Shown in pieces: positions 22,801 through 34,439 of a stretch of DNA of 64,000 bases (position 1 is the first letter of the stretch; every line of letters begins with the position of its first letter). A program made the position numbers and the translations under genes. This stretch comes from Holothuria scabra. Its lineage: Eukaryota; Echinodermata; Holothuroidea; Aspidochirotida; Holothuriidae. Under the pieces are notes generated by a model. That model worked only from the letters and a program-made list of their open reading frames with translations, was not told where the DNA came from and made no database searches. The DNA lies in NCBI GenBank assembly GCA_037179385.1, contig CM074179.1, forward strand, positions 68,591,806-68,655,805. Direction: 5' to 3'.

Positions 22801-25275
22801 TCTTGTTATTCTATATTCAACACGCTCTTCTCGGAAAGATCTGGAAAGGAGAAAAGCACATTATCGTGATATTGCACGATAAACTTCGTTCAGGCAACAA
22901 GTAAACCTCAGCTCACATTAATACTGTTGTCGAAGAGCTGCGATGCCAATTGTTTGTAGTTAGTTAGTTAGAAGGGATTCAATGACACATTAACACGGAT
23001 GGGTTATAAAGTAGCTGCAGTCAACTCGAGAAAAAATCGAAGTTTAAGTTTATTTTCAAGTATGTTTTCAGTTCAAGTTTGGTTTCCCTTTAGTAAGCAT
23101 CTAACGACAGGCGGGAAATGCCGGGGCATATTCTACAACCCCCCCCCCCCACGATCACAGGGGGCGCCAATTGTTTGTTAGCACGAATGGGTTGCGCAAT
23201 ACACTTTGCATGGGCAGCAAGTGACACTGTACTCATTTGTTAACTTGATCAGTGTTTGCCCTTCTTTGCAACATTCCATGCACACGTGCCCCTTATTGTA
23301 CATATTGGCAGAGATAAAAAATTCTGAACAAACTTTGAGGTATATTGCAGACCAAAAGAGGAACATGTTTAGTTTGTAATGGGCGAAAATTTAACTGTTC
23401 AACACATTAGTTTGCAATGAATGTGTGAATTGCGAACACCATATGTTTTACGTTTGTGTGGTAGGGTTCGTCAAGAGGCAAACTGGGGCAATCTAAATGT
23501 GATAGCATAAGCAAAATATTATGAGCTTTTTAGATTCAGGTAGTTGAAAGGACGCTATTCTTTCAATTAGCCAATCCAGAAGTGTGTAAAAAAACACGCA
23601 TTTGCACTCACTTATCATTTTGAAATTCCAAACATCTGTTGGGCAAGTGCATCATGCTATACGGTTGCATTTTAATTTCAAATATTCACATTTAAAGCGA
23701 ACGCACATGTTAGTGTTTTATTCGTACACATTTCAATTTACGAAAATTCCATTTCCTGTCAAATCTAATACACCTGACTGTTAAAGATACTTCCCTTATA
23801 CAGAGTGAGTTTGATCTATTCTCACATGCTTTTTAAAAAGCAACCTAAACGTTAAAATCTGGATGGAGAAATGTAATATCTCATCGAATCAAATGAATAA
23901 CGTATTTATTCATCGATTCAGGTCTTCAGGAAGTCAGTTCTCACTTTTATGTAACCTTCAGACATGAAATTTTTGCGTATTAAATGTTAGTTTGGAATTT
24001 CTATACCATCACTTTAAGAGCACTGAATACAGAATATTGTCAAACGTTTTACAAGAATCATGCGTTGAATAGAACACTTTTGTACCCTAACTTTTCCTAG
24101 TGAATAAAAAATCCATTTTTTAAAAGCAATTTAGACCGAGGCAGGTGAAAAGGTAAACATTACAATGACATACAGTGTATTGGACCCTACTAGTCAGGCA
24201 CTTATCTGGAAACACATACAGTAGAACACGATAATGGATTTCTCACGAGTCTTGAAATACTCTTTTATTATCTAACAGTTGAAATTCTCTATCTTTGATC
24301 TCAGTATGTCTCAGCTGAAATGGTGGATAGTAGTCAGTCTAGAGCTGTGTTAACTAGATAATGTTGAGTATGGACATTGAAAGATAATATCCCAAGCAAT
24401 AAATAGATCTAACCATATTTAAAAATTTAATTCCTTTTTTCTGACCATTGAGTGGTATAAAATTTATCCAAGTCCGTTTTCCAACAAGCCTATCAAGAAG
24501 TATGAGCTCACGTGTTAGAACGTTACGCATCTGCTAATGTTGGAATGATTTTCAGAATATAAATTGAGGGCAGCAGAGTACATTTAAAAATTGGGAATAT
24601 TCTTTAACAATGTAAATTTACTCTTACACTTAAGTATAGTGTATGTATCACATTTTTATCCGTATGCGGGGTAAAACCCACACTTACTCTAAGTGGTTCT
24701 CTATATTAAAGTAAGGGTGAAACATTTTTCTTAACAAAACTTTCGTGCCTTTTTCGTGTTAAAACAAACGATAGGCAGAAGAAGTTTGTTACGAGGAGTT
24801 ATTATGAGAAGTATTGGCGTGCAAAGTCCGATTTTCTTAAAAATCGTATATCTCGTCAATTCCTGGGAATTTGAATAAAAATTAAATCGAAGTTTGTGGC
24901 CTAGAATCGCAAGAGTTTCTCTTTTACGTTACATTCATTTTTTCGCACAAGACCGCTATAAAAACTTGGAGCACTACACAAACTTAACTTTGTGGAATAA
25001 AATTTGAAAAAGCGCAATTTATATACAAATGAAAAACATATATATTATTCCATGGCTAAGGGCTTTTCGTTTTATTATTTGTACTCTTCGTGTTCGTAAG
25101 GCCCACGTTACGTAGTAGCAAATTCATATTTTCGTTGCAAAGGGTTCTGTGCAGCCCAAAGACTTGAAAATATGTTTCGCCAAATTTGATTTACATTTAT
25201 ATATGTATGCATTTATATACCGACCATGTATTTATGCTGTAAAAGCAAACAAAACCCTACTTAAAGTTTCTCACA
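22801..25275. other. gene-free stretch
   Basis: I find no gene or well-supported repeat. A C-run lies at 23141-23151. The 25125-25210 segment (TTCGTTG..AAAGGGT..TGT up to TATATGTATG) closely resembles 6-95 at the window start, so the same flank precedes both (TA)n/Penelope-type regions. Confidence 0.5.
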
Positions 25276-25278
25276 AAT

Positions 25279-25343
<65 letters not shown>
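25279..25343. repeat. (TA)n microsatellite
   Basis: TA tract with short TAAATA interruptions, directly preceding the left arm of the hammerhead inverted repeat. Confidence 0.9.
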
Positions 25344-25367
25344 AATAATAAGAAAGTGAACACTATT

Positions 25368-25437
25368 GCATTTCAAGATACAAGCTTGTTTCGTATAGGC
25401 TAACGTTTGTAGCCTACACTCCTCAGTCTACAAATGC
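25368..25437 (-). ncRNA. type I hammerhead ribozyme (left arm)
   Basis: Reading the minus strand from 25437, stem I GCAUUU-GU-AGA is followed by core CUGAGGA (25426-25420). Stem II GUGUAGGC/GCCUAUAC is 8 bp with one G-U. GAA follows, then a self-complementary stem III ACAAGCUUGU and A at the cleavage position. The 3' strand of stem I is UCU-UG-AAAUGC, giving 3 + 6 bp around a 2-by-2 internal loop. All invariant core nucleotides are present. Compared with the right-arm copy, one stem II change turns a G-C into a G-U pair, so pairing is kept. Confidence 0.8.
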
Positions 25438-25698
25438 GAAGCATAACGGTTATAAAATAACAAAAAAATGAGACGCGCGTGTTATAGACACGTCATAGAG
25501 GTTAAGCGCCCATTATGACGTCCACAGAAGAAAGTATTATCTGCAGAACTAGAACGCGCAAAATAGCTTAAGAGTGCGCGGGTTATTAAAATACGCACAA
25601 AATCTAAGTGTTTTACAGATCAGTAAGGTAAGCACTCTATGCTTCATTATAAAAAGTTATTATGAGATAACAGCTTCTTTTTACGGTGCCTACAGCTA

Positions 25699-25782
25699 CT
25701 AACAAGTTCATTCCTATTATGATGAAATATTTCTCATCCACAAACCTTATGTGTCTTCCTTGAATAGGAATGAACTTGTTAG
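25699..25782. repeat. perfect 20-bp stem with 44-bp loop
   Basis: 25699-25718 and 25763-25782 are exact reverse complements and could form a strong hairpin in the spacer between the two ribozymes. The role is unknown. Confidence 0.85.
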
Positions 25783-25820
25783 TTCATTTTCATTTTTTTA
25801 TTTTATAACCGTTATGTTTC

Positions 25821-25890
25821 GCATTTGTAGACTGAGGAGTGTAGGGTACAAACGTAAGCCTACACGAAACAAGCTTGTATCTTGAAATGC
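25821..25890 (+). ncRNA. type I hammerhead ribozyme (right arm)
   Basis: Stem I 5' strand lies at 25821-25831, core CUGAGGA at 25832-25838 and stem II GUGUAGG at 25839-25845. The 13-nt loop is followed by CCUACAC (25859-25865), GAA at 25866-25868, the palindromic stem III ACAAGCUUGU at 25869-25878, and A25879 as the cleavage nucleotide. Stem I 3' strand is at 25880-25890. Every conserved core base is present and stem II is seven perfect pairs. Predicted cleavage falls between 25879 and 25880. A short or palindromic stem III is typical of hammerheads in Penelope-like elements and retrozymes, which are thought to work as dimers. Confidence 0.85.
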
Positions 25891-25971
25891 AATAATGTTT
25901 ACTTTCTTATTATTTATACTCGCTCCCATCGGTTGAGCACTGTATCCAGAGTTGTTTCGCTATCTTTAACC

Positions 25972-26335
<364 letters not shown>

Positions 26336-26699
26336 CCTTTGTACGCGCGCCGATCGAGTTGTATCGGGACGCGTTTGTTTTTTCTTTTGAATATCGTTTT
26401 TTTGATGAGTCATTATTTTGCCGCCTGATGAAGGGTACAAACCCGAAACGTTTAGGAGCTTTCTTCCGAATTTTAGCACTTTTTATCATTCCAATCTAGA
26501 TAATAGATTTTATTGAAAATATATTAGGAGGAAAAAAAGAAATCTGACTCAATAAACCAACATTACGTAACTGTATGTGGTTTTGTTGAAACGTTTAGGA
26601 CAGCAATTTTTTATTCCGTGCCGAAGTCAGGCGAGGAATCTATGCGATGGTGATGTCGTGTGTATGTATGTGTATATGTGTATGTGTGTGCGACGCCTG

Positions 26700-27335
26700 C
26701 TTGTAAACACGATATCTCAAGGATGGCAACTCCGAAAGACCTCTTACTTGGCATGTAGATTGCCCACATTAAGTAGATGATCCCTATTGTTTTTGGCGAA
26801 GGTCAAATGTCGTTTGGGGCCGCCAGAGGTCAAATGGTATATACTTTGGAAATTGCTTGTAAACACGATATCTCCAGAAGAAAAAATGTGAGTGATCTTA
26901 TATTTTTCAGGCAGATTACCCACATTAAGTAGATGAATCCTATTGTTTTTGGTGGAGGTCAACGGTCATTAATGGTCACCAGAGGTAAAAAGTCAAAATC
27001 TTGTAAACTCTGTTTCTCAAGAATGTTAACCGTGAGGGATCTCATACTTGGCATTTAGATTGTCCATATTAAGTTGATGATTCCTATTTTTTTGGTGGAG
27101 GTCAAAGGTCATCTTGGGTCATCAGAGGTCAAAACATAAAAACCTTTGAAACACGGTTTCTCAAGAAGGGTAACTGTGAGGGATCTTATACTTACCACCT
27201 GGATTGCCCGTATTTAGTCGATGATCCCCTTTGTTTTTGGTAGAGGCCAAAGGTCATTTAGGGTCACCAGAGGTCAAAACATCAAAACCTTTTAAAAAGT
27301 TCCAACTCAAGGGCGGTAACTGTGAGGGATATTTG
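26700..27335. repeat. degenerate satellite, period about 145-150 bp
   Basis: Unit starts recognisable as TTGTAAACACGATATCTC or diverged forms lie near 26700, 26850, 27001, 27145 and 27290. Each unit continues with a GTGAGGGATCT block, ATT(G/A)CCCA(C/T)ATT(A/T)AGT.GATGA, and an AGGTCAAAGGTCA-type block followed by an AGAGGTCAAA block. A related fragment lies at 28490-28560. No gene is present. Confidence 0.85.
27099..27111 (+). promoter_or_regulatory. AGGTCA direct repeat with 1-bp spacer (DR1-like), inside the satellite
   Basis: AGGTCAAAGGTCA matches the classic DR1 nuclear-receptor element. Diverged forms recur at the same place in the other satellite units. This is only a sequence match; no function is shown. 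Confidence 0.35.
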
Positions 27336-28679
27336 GAATGGATAAGCTGATTTTGCTACAAATCTTGACATTTTCATGAAATTTATCTCCTTCTCTTTAA
27401 TAGAGGTTCCTGCGGTAGCTGCGTCTGTAACTTGTGAGGTCAAACAAAGACTGCATGTGGGTCATTTGGGGCCATAGCTTGAAAATACTGGAAGAGGTTT
27501 CTGTGCACACAAAGCAGAGGACTGTTCTGACGTCATAAGTGTGTAACTTCGAACACATCAATTGTTTTTTGTGTCGTGCACATGAAGTTCTTTTAAGCAG
27601 TACCAACATTCTCTTGATAACCTAAAAGGAAACTTGAAGACAACATTAAATTTAGTATCAAAGATTATTATTTAGCAAACTTATACTGCTAGCTGTTCTC
27701 ATAGGACATATGAGCATGTATGAATTGAAAATTGGAATTGATTGATTAAATATACCATGGGTTATTAGTTTTTTAAAAAAGAACTAAATCACTGGTTACT
27801 CGATCAAAAACCCTTGAGCGTGCGTCAATGGTGATTGTTTAATTGGATGTATCAAATTGTTACTGACCCTGGACCTCTATTCAAACTGATCACTATTATC
27901 TGACATAATTTATCATAGTTAACTGCCAGTACAAACCACAGTGTCTGGACAGAATAAATCAAACATCCTGTTGAACCATGTGCTCAATGGAATTAACCTT
28001 TTACTGAATAAACAGTGTCTGCCCCTGTTTAGCCCTCTGAGAAAGACCTATTAAATTAGTTCAGGTAATCAAAGCAAGTTTTATACCAATGCTTTCTGTT
28101 TATTAAATCAGGGAAACTTATGTGTTGTTTATAAGTAGACAAAAAGCAAAGTTACAAATCTTGTTAGATTCTGGGTTTATGGGGTTATCAGTTTTTGTTG
28201 ATTTTCAAGGATATCATAGCCATTAAGAGGGACATTTGTCAAAATAAAAAATACAAAGAGCTGCCCTCCAATAGCTAAAACTTGGAAAAATAAAGTGCTA
28301 TAATTCTGATTTACATAAACATGTTTATCTCTTTACGAAGTTATAAGACGCGACAAAATACAAAAAATTGTTACCTGCAGCATTATATCCGTTTGGGAGT
28401 TTTCTCTTGATAAAAGGAAGGATAAATGTGAGAGATCTCATATTTAGCTTGTGATTTGTTCATATTTATCATATTGATGGCCATATGTAATAGGGTAGGT
28501 GATCTCTATTGTTTTAAGTGGAGGTGAAAGTTCATTTGGGGTTAAAAGAGTACACAAGGTTTTGACCTTGCTACCATGATGTTTCAAGTAGGATATCTGT
28601 GTGGGATGTTATAATTGCCATGTGGGTGATTCATGTTTGTTACAATATATATCTTATGACAAGGAATCACTTGGCCTTT
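27336..28679. other. gene-free stretch
   Basis: No gene is supported. It contains a diverged satellite fragment near 28490-28560. Confidence 0.4.
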
Positions 28680-29269
28680 TGGCTTTCTGGTTAACCAAAA
28701 CAACATATCATTAAAGTGAAACAGTCTTTAGATAGCAAAACAGGGTTTGGAGGACAGTGTGTGGGATATTTTTGTGTTACTCGGAAGAAGTCAATGGAAA
28801 CCCACTCGAGCATGTCTTCCATGATGTAATGTAACATCGCGAGTCATTACTTACATAACTTGATTCCATTTAAAGTCGTTTGCCATTATTTACAACAATT
28901 CTTAATTTTTATTGATGATTTCACTTCACCCTCGGATTTTCTTTTTTCCCCTCTTCATGGAACATTAGACATTAAGGAACATCAGAGATATTTTCTTTAA
29001 ATTCCTTCGTAATGTTTTTCCTCAAAACAGAGAGTTGGTTGAAAGAAAGGGTGAGATAAAGTGCTAGTTGTGCGTAGGTACATGTCACTGTGAAATAACG
29101 ATATAATCGGTGGAGTTTGTGCTGAATGCAAATTGAAACAATAAATAGCGGTCAAGATATTGTAAAATTTTACAGTTTTTTCTTCTTTCTAATTTACAAA
29201 CAAACACCTATGCTGTCTTTCTTTACCGTTTCTTACGATTATTTGTTTGCCTTAACAGGATAACAATGG

Positions 29270-29310
29270 ATTCCTTGTATTTCAGTTTTGAACACTGTTG
29301 TAAATACCCA
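29270..29310 (+). other. shared start region of the TRIM-like copies (acceptor plus ATG)
   Basis: TTTGCCTTAACAGGATAACAATGGATTCC has a splice-acceptor-like CAG just before an ATG. Copy C at 40720-40745 has the same layout (CACAGGGTCACAATGGATGCC). It probably marks the original first coding exon, but both frames close within about 25 codons. Confidence 0.35.
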
Positions 29311-29646
29311 TGTTATAATCGATTGGATGTTTAGAATTGAGTTAAGAAGCATACTAACACCTCAAGGTTGAGATTGGACCTATGCTTCAGACGCTGTGTG
29401 GCAGAATTTTTTTCTTATGAAATATTAAATAATTAAAATATTAATAATATTCATCCCCGTCCCTTTGTCTCTGGTTTAAATGGTCTAGATTATTTATTCT
29501 CTTCCTTCATTTCATTCTCTTTAATTATTTAACTGAATTTTGTCAAAAATCGTTTCTTTTTAACTTTCAAGTTTTTGTTTCGAATATTTAATTAAGAAAC
29601 CGACAATAATCAAATAATGTTACAATTTTCATCCACAGTACACAAC

Positions 29647-30838
29647 ATGGTTAGCAAAACGTGTACCATCAAGCAACATCTGCAGAAATACTTCTGTACA
29701 ACATGCGATAGCAAAATATACACAAGATGTGTCTTCAATTTTCACTAAGAAGGAAACTGTGACGTCATCAACTAGAGAATTTCTCTGAGGCGATCCACAC
29801 ACGAAATAAAATTCAACTATGAAGTATCGTTTTTAAAAGAAATTTCTGAAACAGCAAAGTAATTTTTATCAGAAAGGAGAAAACCTCCTTAAGAGGGTCA
29901 ATGTGATCATCCCGAAGAACATATGTGCAGATCAGGAGAAAATGATTAAGAACATGAAAGCGAAAGGTCGGAGTCTCTTAGCTGAGTTGGAGAAAAGGAA
30001 TTAGCTGACGAGGAACGACTGACGTTTACTATGGATACAATCGAAAATGCCTGTAAATTTGTGAAATATGTAGAAAAACTTCAAGATCAAAATAATACTT
30101 TGTCCCATTTGCGTGAAATTTTTGTATCACGAAAATTGGCAGGAACTCTTAAGCAAGAGTTGGAACATCAGCAAGATTTGAATGGAAGAAAAGTCGACGT
30201 ATTGTATATTGAACGTCCAAAGGATGGAAGTTCCGGTGTGCTGAAGCGAGCCTCTTTAATAGGGAGAGTAATGAGGAATTCCTCATTGGACAGCATCATA
30301 TTTCTATCGTATAAACTTAATCATAACAGTTGTTTTACAGTGTGTTGATGAAGGTTCTTGGATAAGCAAAATAGCTGTTAATAATCCAGAAAATACCCCA
30401 GTTTATTTATTTGTAATTCCTGTTAGCAAAAACAGTCTTCTTTAAGAGAGTCACATTAGTGGCGAGGTTTTTTAGGACAATAGGCACTAAAGAATCGGTA
30501 TCCTTCCTTGGACTACTTGCATGTAAGAATGAACATTTTGGTATTTATGGTTTTGACCGATGTGACATACATCTAGTCCAGATGACGGTTCAACAAAAAG
30601 GTTTCTATAAAATCGATATCCTCCTGACTTAGTCTGAAGCCGACTTGCTTATTGTGGGCTGGCTCTACTTGGGTATTGTGGGTAGGTGACGGAATACACA
30701 AACAGTGGAAGGTTGCAAGGTACAGGCAGGAAAGCTGGGAAAAGTTTGTGCTGAGGAAGCATCACATATTGACACTGAGGTGTCTATGTGTCTATTACGA
30801 GATGGAAAAATCAAAGCTTTCTTATTTTTCTCAATAAC
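29647..30838 (+). pseudogene. TRIM-like B-box/coiled-coil gene remnant, copy A
   Basis: From 29647 the reading KTCTIKQHLQKYFCTTCDSKIYTRC..FH resembles a B-box zinc finger (C, H, C-x2-C, C, H pattern), with one expected Cys replaced by Tyr. Stops follow at 29746 and 29773. From 30031 a helical segment of 80-100 residues is open (MDTIENACKFVKYVEKLQDQ...LSHLREIFVSRKLAGTLKQELEHQ), as expected for the B-box C-terminal coiled coil. Further on, ..EGSWISKIAV.NPENTP is shared with copy B. In-frame stops at several places make it a pseudogene. The B-box call rests on spacing of Cys/His residues and should be treated as likely rather than certain. Confidence 0.6.
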
Positions 30839-31135
30839 TCTTCTTAGGTGTTTTCTTATTGATTATAAATAGCGTGCTATCCTTGCTAGTGAGTACCCAA
30901 AACATATAGATCTTGTTTGGATTTTACATCCTATCCATAATGCTTCTATGCTCAGGAGATTATTCTGTTAATATTCGAACTCATATACTACAAAAACTAT
31001 ACACCAATATTACTTGCAATTAGCTACACCTTGAGCCATGTTGGCATCAAAATTTACTTGTTGCGAACACACGCAATGTCGGTGTTGATTAGAAACAGCA
31101 ACTCCGTCATGACAAGATCTGAAATAGACGTTATT

Positions 31136-31800
31136 CATACGATATCACAGAGCGAAAGTACGCCTTCTTAAAGGGTTAAACCAAACGAGACAAATGCAAA
31201 AAGCTGATTTGTCAACCAGTCGAATACGCACATAGTCTGCCACAGGTTCATTCTTCCATTTTCTGCCCAAAAGAGTGAGTGTGTCTTCAATCCATAAGTT
31301 CTATTCCTATCTTCCAGTATCTCCCAGTATGTGGAAATACATCTAGTTGTTATTTGGTTAAATAGGAACTTAAAATAATTTAAAACACCCAACTTACAAT
31401 AAGTTACCTGGAAATATTTACTTTCTTTTTTTTTTTTGTTAGGGGCACATATACGCCAAAATTTAACTCAAGGAAGGCCCAAAAAAACCTTTAGTCTTAC
31501 AAGCTTAATTGAAGGCACATACACTTGTCCGAGTTTTTTGAAGGCAAACCATTAAGTCACTTTACTATTTTTGACATTCATAGAAAAGGTTGATAAAAAA
31601 AACGATTTTGTTTGGTTTGCAATACTTACCGAGTGTCTTGTAAATCTTTTGTTTTTGTCATTGCAAAAGGTGACTGCTCAAAAATATGTATAAAAACAGT
31701 TCAGGAAAAGTATTGTTGGATGAAAACGTTTTGATTTCAGTTTGATCATACTATAGTGTTTTATATATTTTTAATACCCTTCTTTGAACGACTATGTATT
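31136..31800. other. gene-free stretch
   Basis: No gene or repeat is supported beyond a T-run near 31427-31438. Confidence 0.4.
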
Positions 31801-31804
31801 TTAA

Positions 31805-32055
31805 CCCTTTACCGTTGTTTGGGTCCTTTTGGACCCATAGGGAGAGCTCGGCTGTCACACATCTTTACTGTTTCACGCGCAGCTCGAAACTGCGAGTAGC
31901 TACCCGAAAATTCGGCCACAACAACTAGGGAGGCAATAATTTAAGGTCACGGGATCAATGACCTACGGAAGCCGATGCGGGGCGGGCTAGGTCCGCTTTT
32001 CCGCCCACTCCAGAGGCGCGCAAATATGCCCAGATCGGAGCACAACGGTAAAGGT
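31805..32055. mobile_element. 251-bp piggyBac-type MITE
   Basis: It starts CCCTTTACCGTTGT and ends ACAACGGTAAAGG plus one mutated base, and is flanked by TTAA at 31801-31804 and 32056-32059. TTAA target sites and CCC-starting inverted repeats are characteristic of piggyBac elements. Next to the left end is a small hairpin (GGGTCCTTTTGGACCC). It has no coding capacity. Confidence 0.75.
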
Positions 32056-34350
32056 TTAATAGTTGAATCATTTTTAAATTCACTTTGAAATACCCCAAAA
32101 CAGCGACTTGTATAAAGTGGGGCTATTTTCACTTCACAAGACCCCCAATCGAGTGTTGAAAACAAAGAATTCCCTTTTTTCACAAATATCTTTTCTCGAT
32201 ATGAATGTGTCTGTAACACCTTGAAGTGTTCTTTTAGTGTATTGTTTTAGTTTAATCAACCGAACATTGTTTTATTGATGTTGATTAAATTCAGTCACTA
32301 ACAAAAATTAGTACATCGAATTTAAACAAATGGATAATAAAACTTGATATTATTTAACCACCATAATGTTTTCTACACTCTGACTAAATATTGCAAAATG
32401 TCATGGAGTCTGGGCATAATTTTCTTGTATTTCAAAACTGTTTAGCCCTTTCCATCCGCAGTTATTATCTTAACACGCACAATGATATTAGTTTGCCCAT
32501 GTAGGAGGCAAAAGTTACATTTTACTTTGATTTAATCAGCCTTTGAAAACTTGATGTCTGTCTTCAACTGGAAGGACTGTAAGGTTTTTTGCACTGCTAC
32601 AACGTTGCCTTCTTCAGGTTAATAAAAGCAATAATTCGTCCTTTCGAGGCTCAGAGACGCGTATGAAAATATCAATACGGTCGTATGTCGAAATCTGAAC
32701 CAGACTTTACATCTGGCTATTTCTAGAAACGGGAATAAGCGTGTAAGGTTGTTGTCAAAAAAAGACTTTTACCCCTGCGTATCGGCATATCATGCACTCC
32801 AGAGGGAAAGACCAATTGAAATAATTTATTTTAATTAAACAGTCATTTCGAGTGTGATTGCATCTGCTTTTAAACTCTTTGCGGTACAGACCTACCTACC
32901 AAAGTATTGGTCTCCATGCGCCAATTGTCTAACGAGTAGTTGCCTCGATTGAGCTGGTGTTCCAGGATTGAAACTGAAGCGGCGTCGGGAGTCACGGAAG
33001 GAAATACCTTTGCCACAATTATACAGCTTTACTTCATTCCTTTATGTGGGTCGTAGAGTATACCATAAATTAAAATTTCCGTTTCATCTCCTTCCAAATG
33101 CCTGCTGCTGTTAAGCACTTCTGATTTCAGTATTCCCGGTTGATATGCTTACCGCATGGTCGCGTATGAAAATTGATGTTGAAACATTACTGAATAAACA
33201 TTTACACATCTAAGTTCTCAACATTAGATTAACGATAGTCCACTTCCTGCGCTGAGTAACCTCTTAAACTGTTTATGCTATTTATTGAACGAGCTTCTTT
33301 TAATTTCAGTTCTGCCAGGCACTCATTGTGAACAAGTTTTAGATATGTCCCTGCAGTTGTACTTAAGAATTCAAACATGGCAAGAAGCACATAACTTACT
33401 CATGACGCAAACTAACAACAATAGGCATATTGTTTGAGGAATTGTACTGGGATATGCTACACTTTATTTACATTTTTCCCAACTATTTGTGCAACAGTTG
33501 GAATATACAACCCAGAAAGATAAGACCTCCACTGAGTCCAGGACAGGCTACACTATATCGGTAAGCACTGATGGTCTTTGTCTGTTTCCGTATTTTTTGT
33601 TTTGGATAACCGCAACAAATAAGTGATTTTTAGTAGCCAGAAGGTGGATAATAATTTAACCCGAACCCTCTCGGCAGTAATCCAATTATCCCAGATTTGT
33701 AATGTAAGACCTACCAAAGCAGTCACTGTATGAATCTTGCGAAATGTTGTTTCGATATTACATATTAACATTTTAATTGAATATATTCTAGGGTCTAGAC
33801 TTTAATTTGGCAAACTTTACATTAGATAAAGCAACACATACAGTTTCCATACAATCTGGTACATTTTGATAATTTGAAATTATTGTTTGAGGGAACTCAC
33901 ATGTCAACCTCGAGAAGTTCAAGAAGTGTAGCCCAACGAAGAAAAAATCTTATTGTTCTTTTCCATACATTGCCAAATCTGGCTAATCTGGTTATACAAA
34001 CGTCACTCATTCGGTCATTTGAAACTTTATTTCTAATTTAGTCTGAAAGCCTTAAAGGGTATAAGCAGTTGCTCCAGACGCATGTGAAGTAATAGAAAAT
34101 TTCTAAATTCTCTTTCTGTGTCCAGGCTCTTCAAGGTGTCTAATATTTAGGACTTCAGTAGTGCATTTTTAGCGAGGTAAAGCAAACTGTCACTTCAAGT
34201 AAATTTTGCAATGGATGAGGAAAAATATTTACGCACAATTCTCTTTAGGCAAACGAGTGCACTCTTATGCTTCAGTGTGTTATGACTGCATTTCTCCCTT
34301 AATTTAGTAGTGAAAGACAGGCGCTGACGTCTTTTTCATTTCTTTTTTCA
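32056..34350. other. 5' flank of the SLC35G-like gene
   Basis: No coding exon is recognised. 32585-32705 is repeated at the right end of the window (63855-64000). The 5' UTR exon and promoter of the transporter gene presumably lie here, but I cannot place them. Confidence 0.4.
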
Positions 34351-34351
34351 G
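34350..34351 (+). other. probable 3' splice site before the SLC35G-like coding exon
   Basis: A pyrimidine-rich tract (TTTTTCATTTCTTTTTT) ends in CAG at 34349-34351, 88 bp upstream of the ATG. The minus-strand paralogue has an equivalent acceptor directly before its ATG. This suggests a spliced 5' UTR plus one coding exon. Confidence 0.55.
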
Positions 34352-34439
34352 CCCTGTGGATAATACATACGAACCTTACTGTTTCTTATAATGAAGGTGA
34401 AAGTAATGCGACAAGAAGCAATTTACTGAAAATAGCATC

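Larger units (their letters stand above)
25344..25914. repeat. inverted repeat carrying two hammerhead ribozymes
   Basis: Left arm 25344-25460 and right arm about 25797-25914 are inverted copies of roughly 117 bp with few differences, around a 336-bp spacer. Each arm contains a complete hammerhead ribozyme, and both point outward. Inside the spacer is a second perfect 20-bp inverted repeat (25699-25718 and 25763-25782). The unit sits between (TA)n tracts, as do the Penelope-like pieces at the window start, so it probably derives from the terminal repeat of a Penelope-like element or a retrozyme. No protein frame is present. Confidence 0.85.
28680..31135. repeat. segmental duplication A (TRIM-like locus copy)
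   Basis: The left part (28680-29280) aligns with 40105-40750 and the right part (29475-31135) aligns with 53940-55690. Shared blocks include TTCATCCACAG..CAC near 29630/54090 and GACAAGATCTGAAATAGAC / GGCAAGATCTGAAATAGAC at the far end. The copies differ by many substitutions and indels, so the duplications are old. Confidence 0.8.

Noticed and set aside
26424..26455. Hammerhead at CTGATGAAGGG...CCCGAAACG
   Set aside because: The core and a stem II are present, but there is no stem III partner and no cleavage site with a matching stem I on either side in a type I or type III layout.
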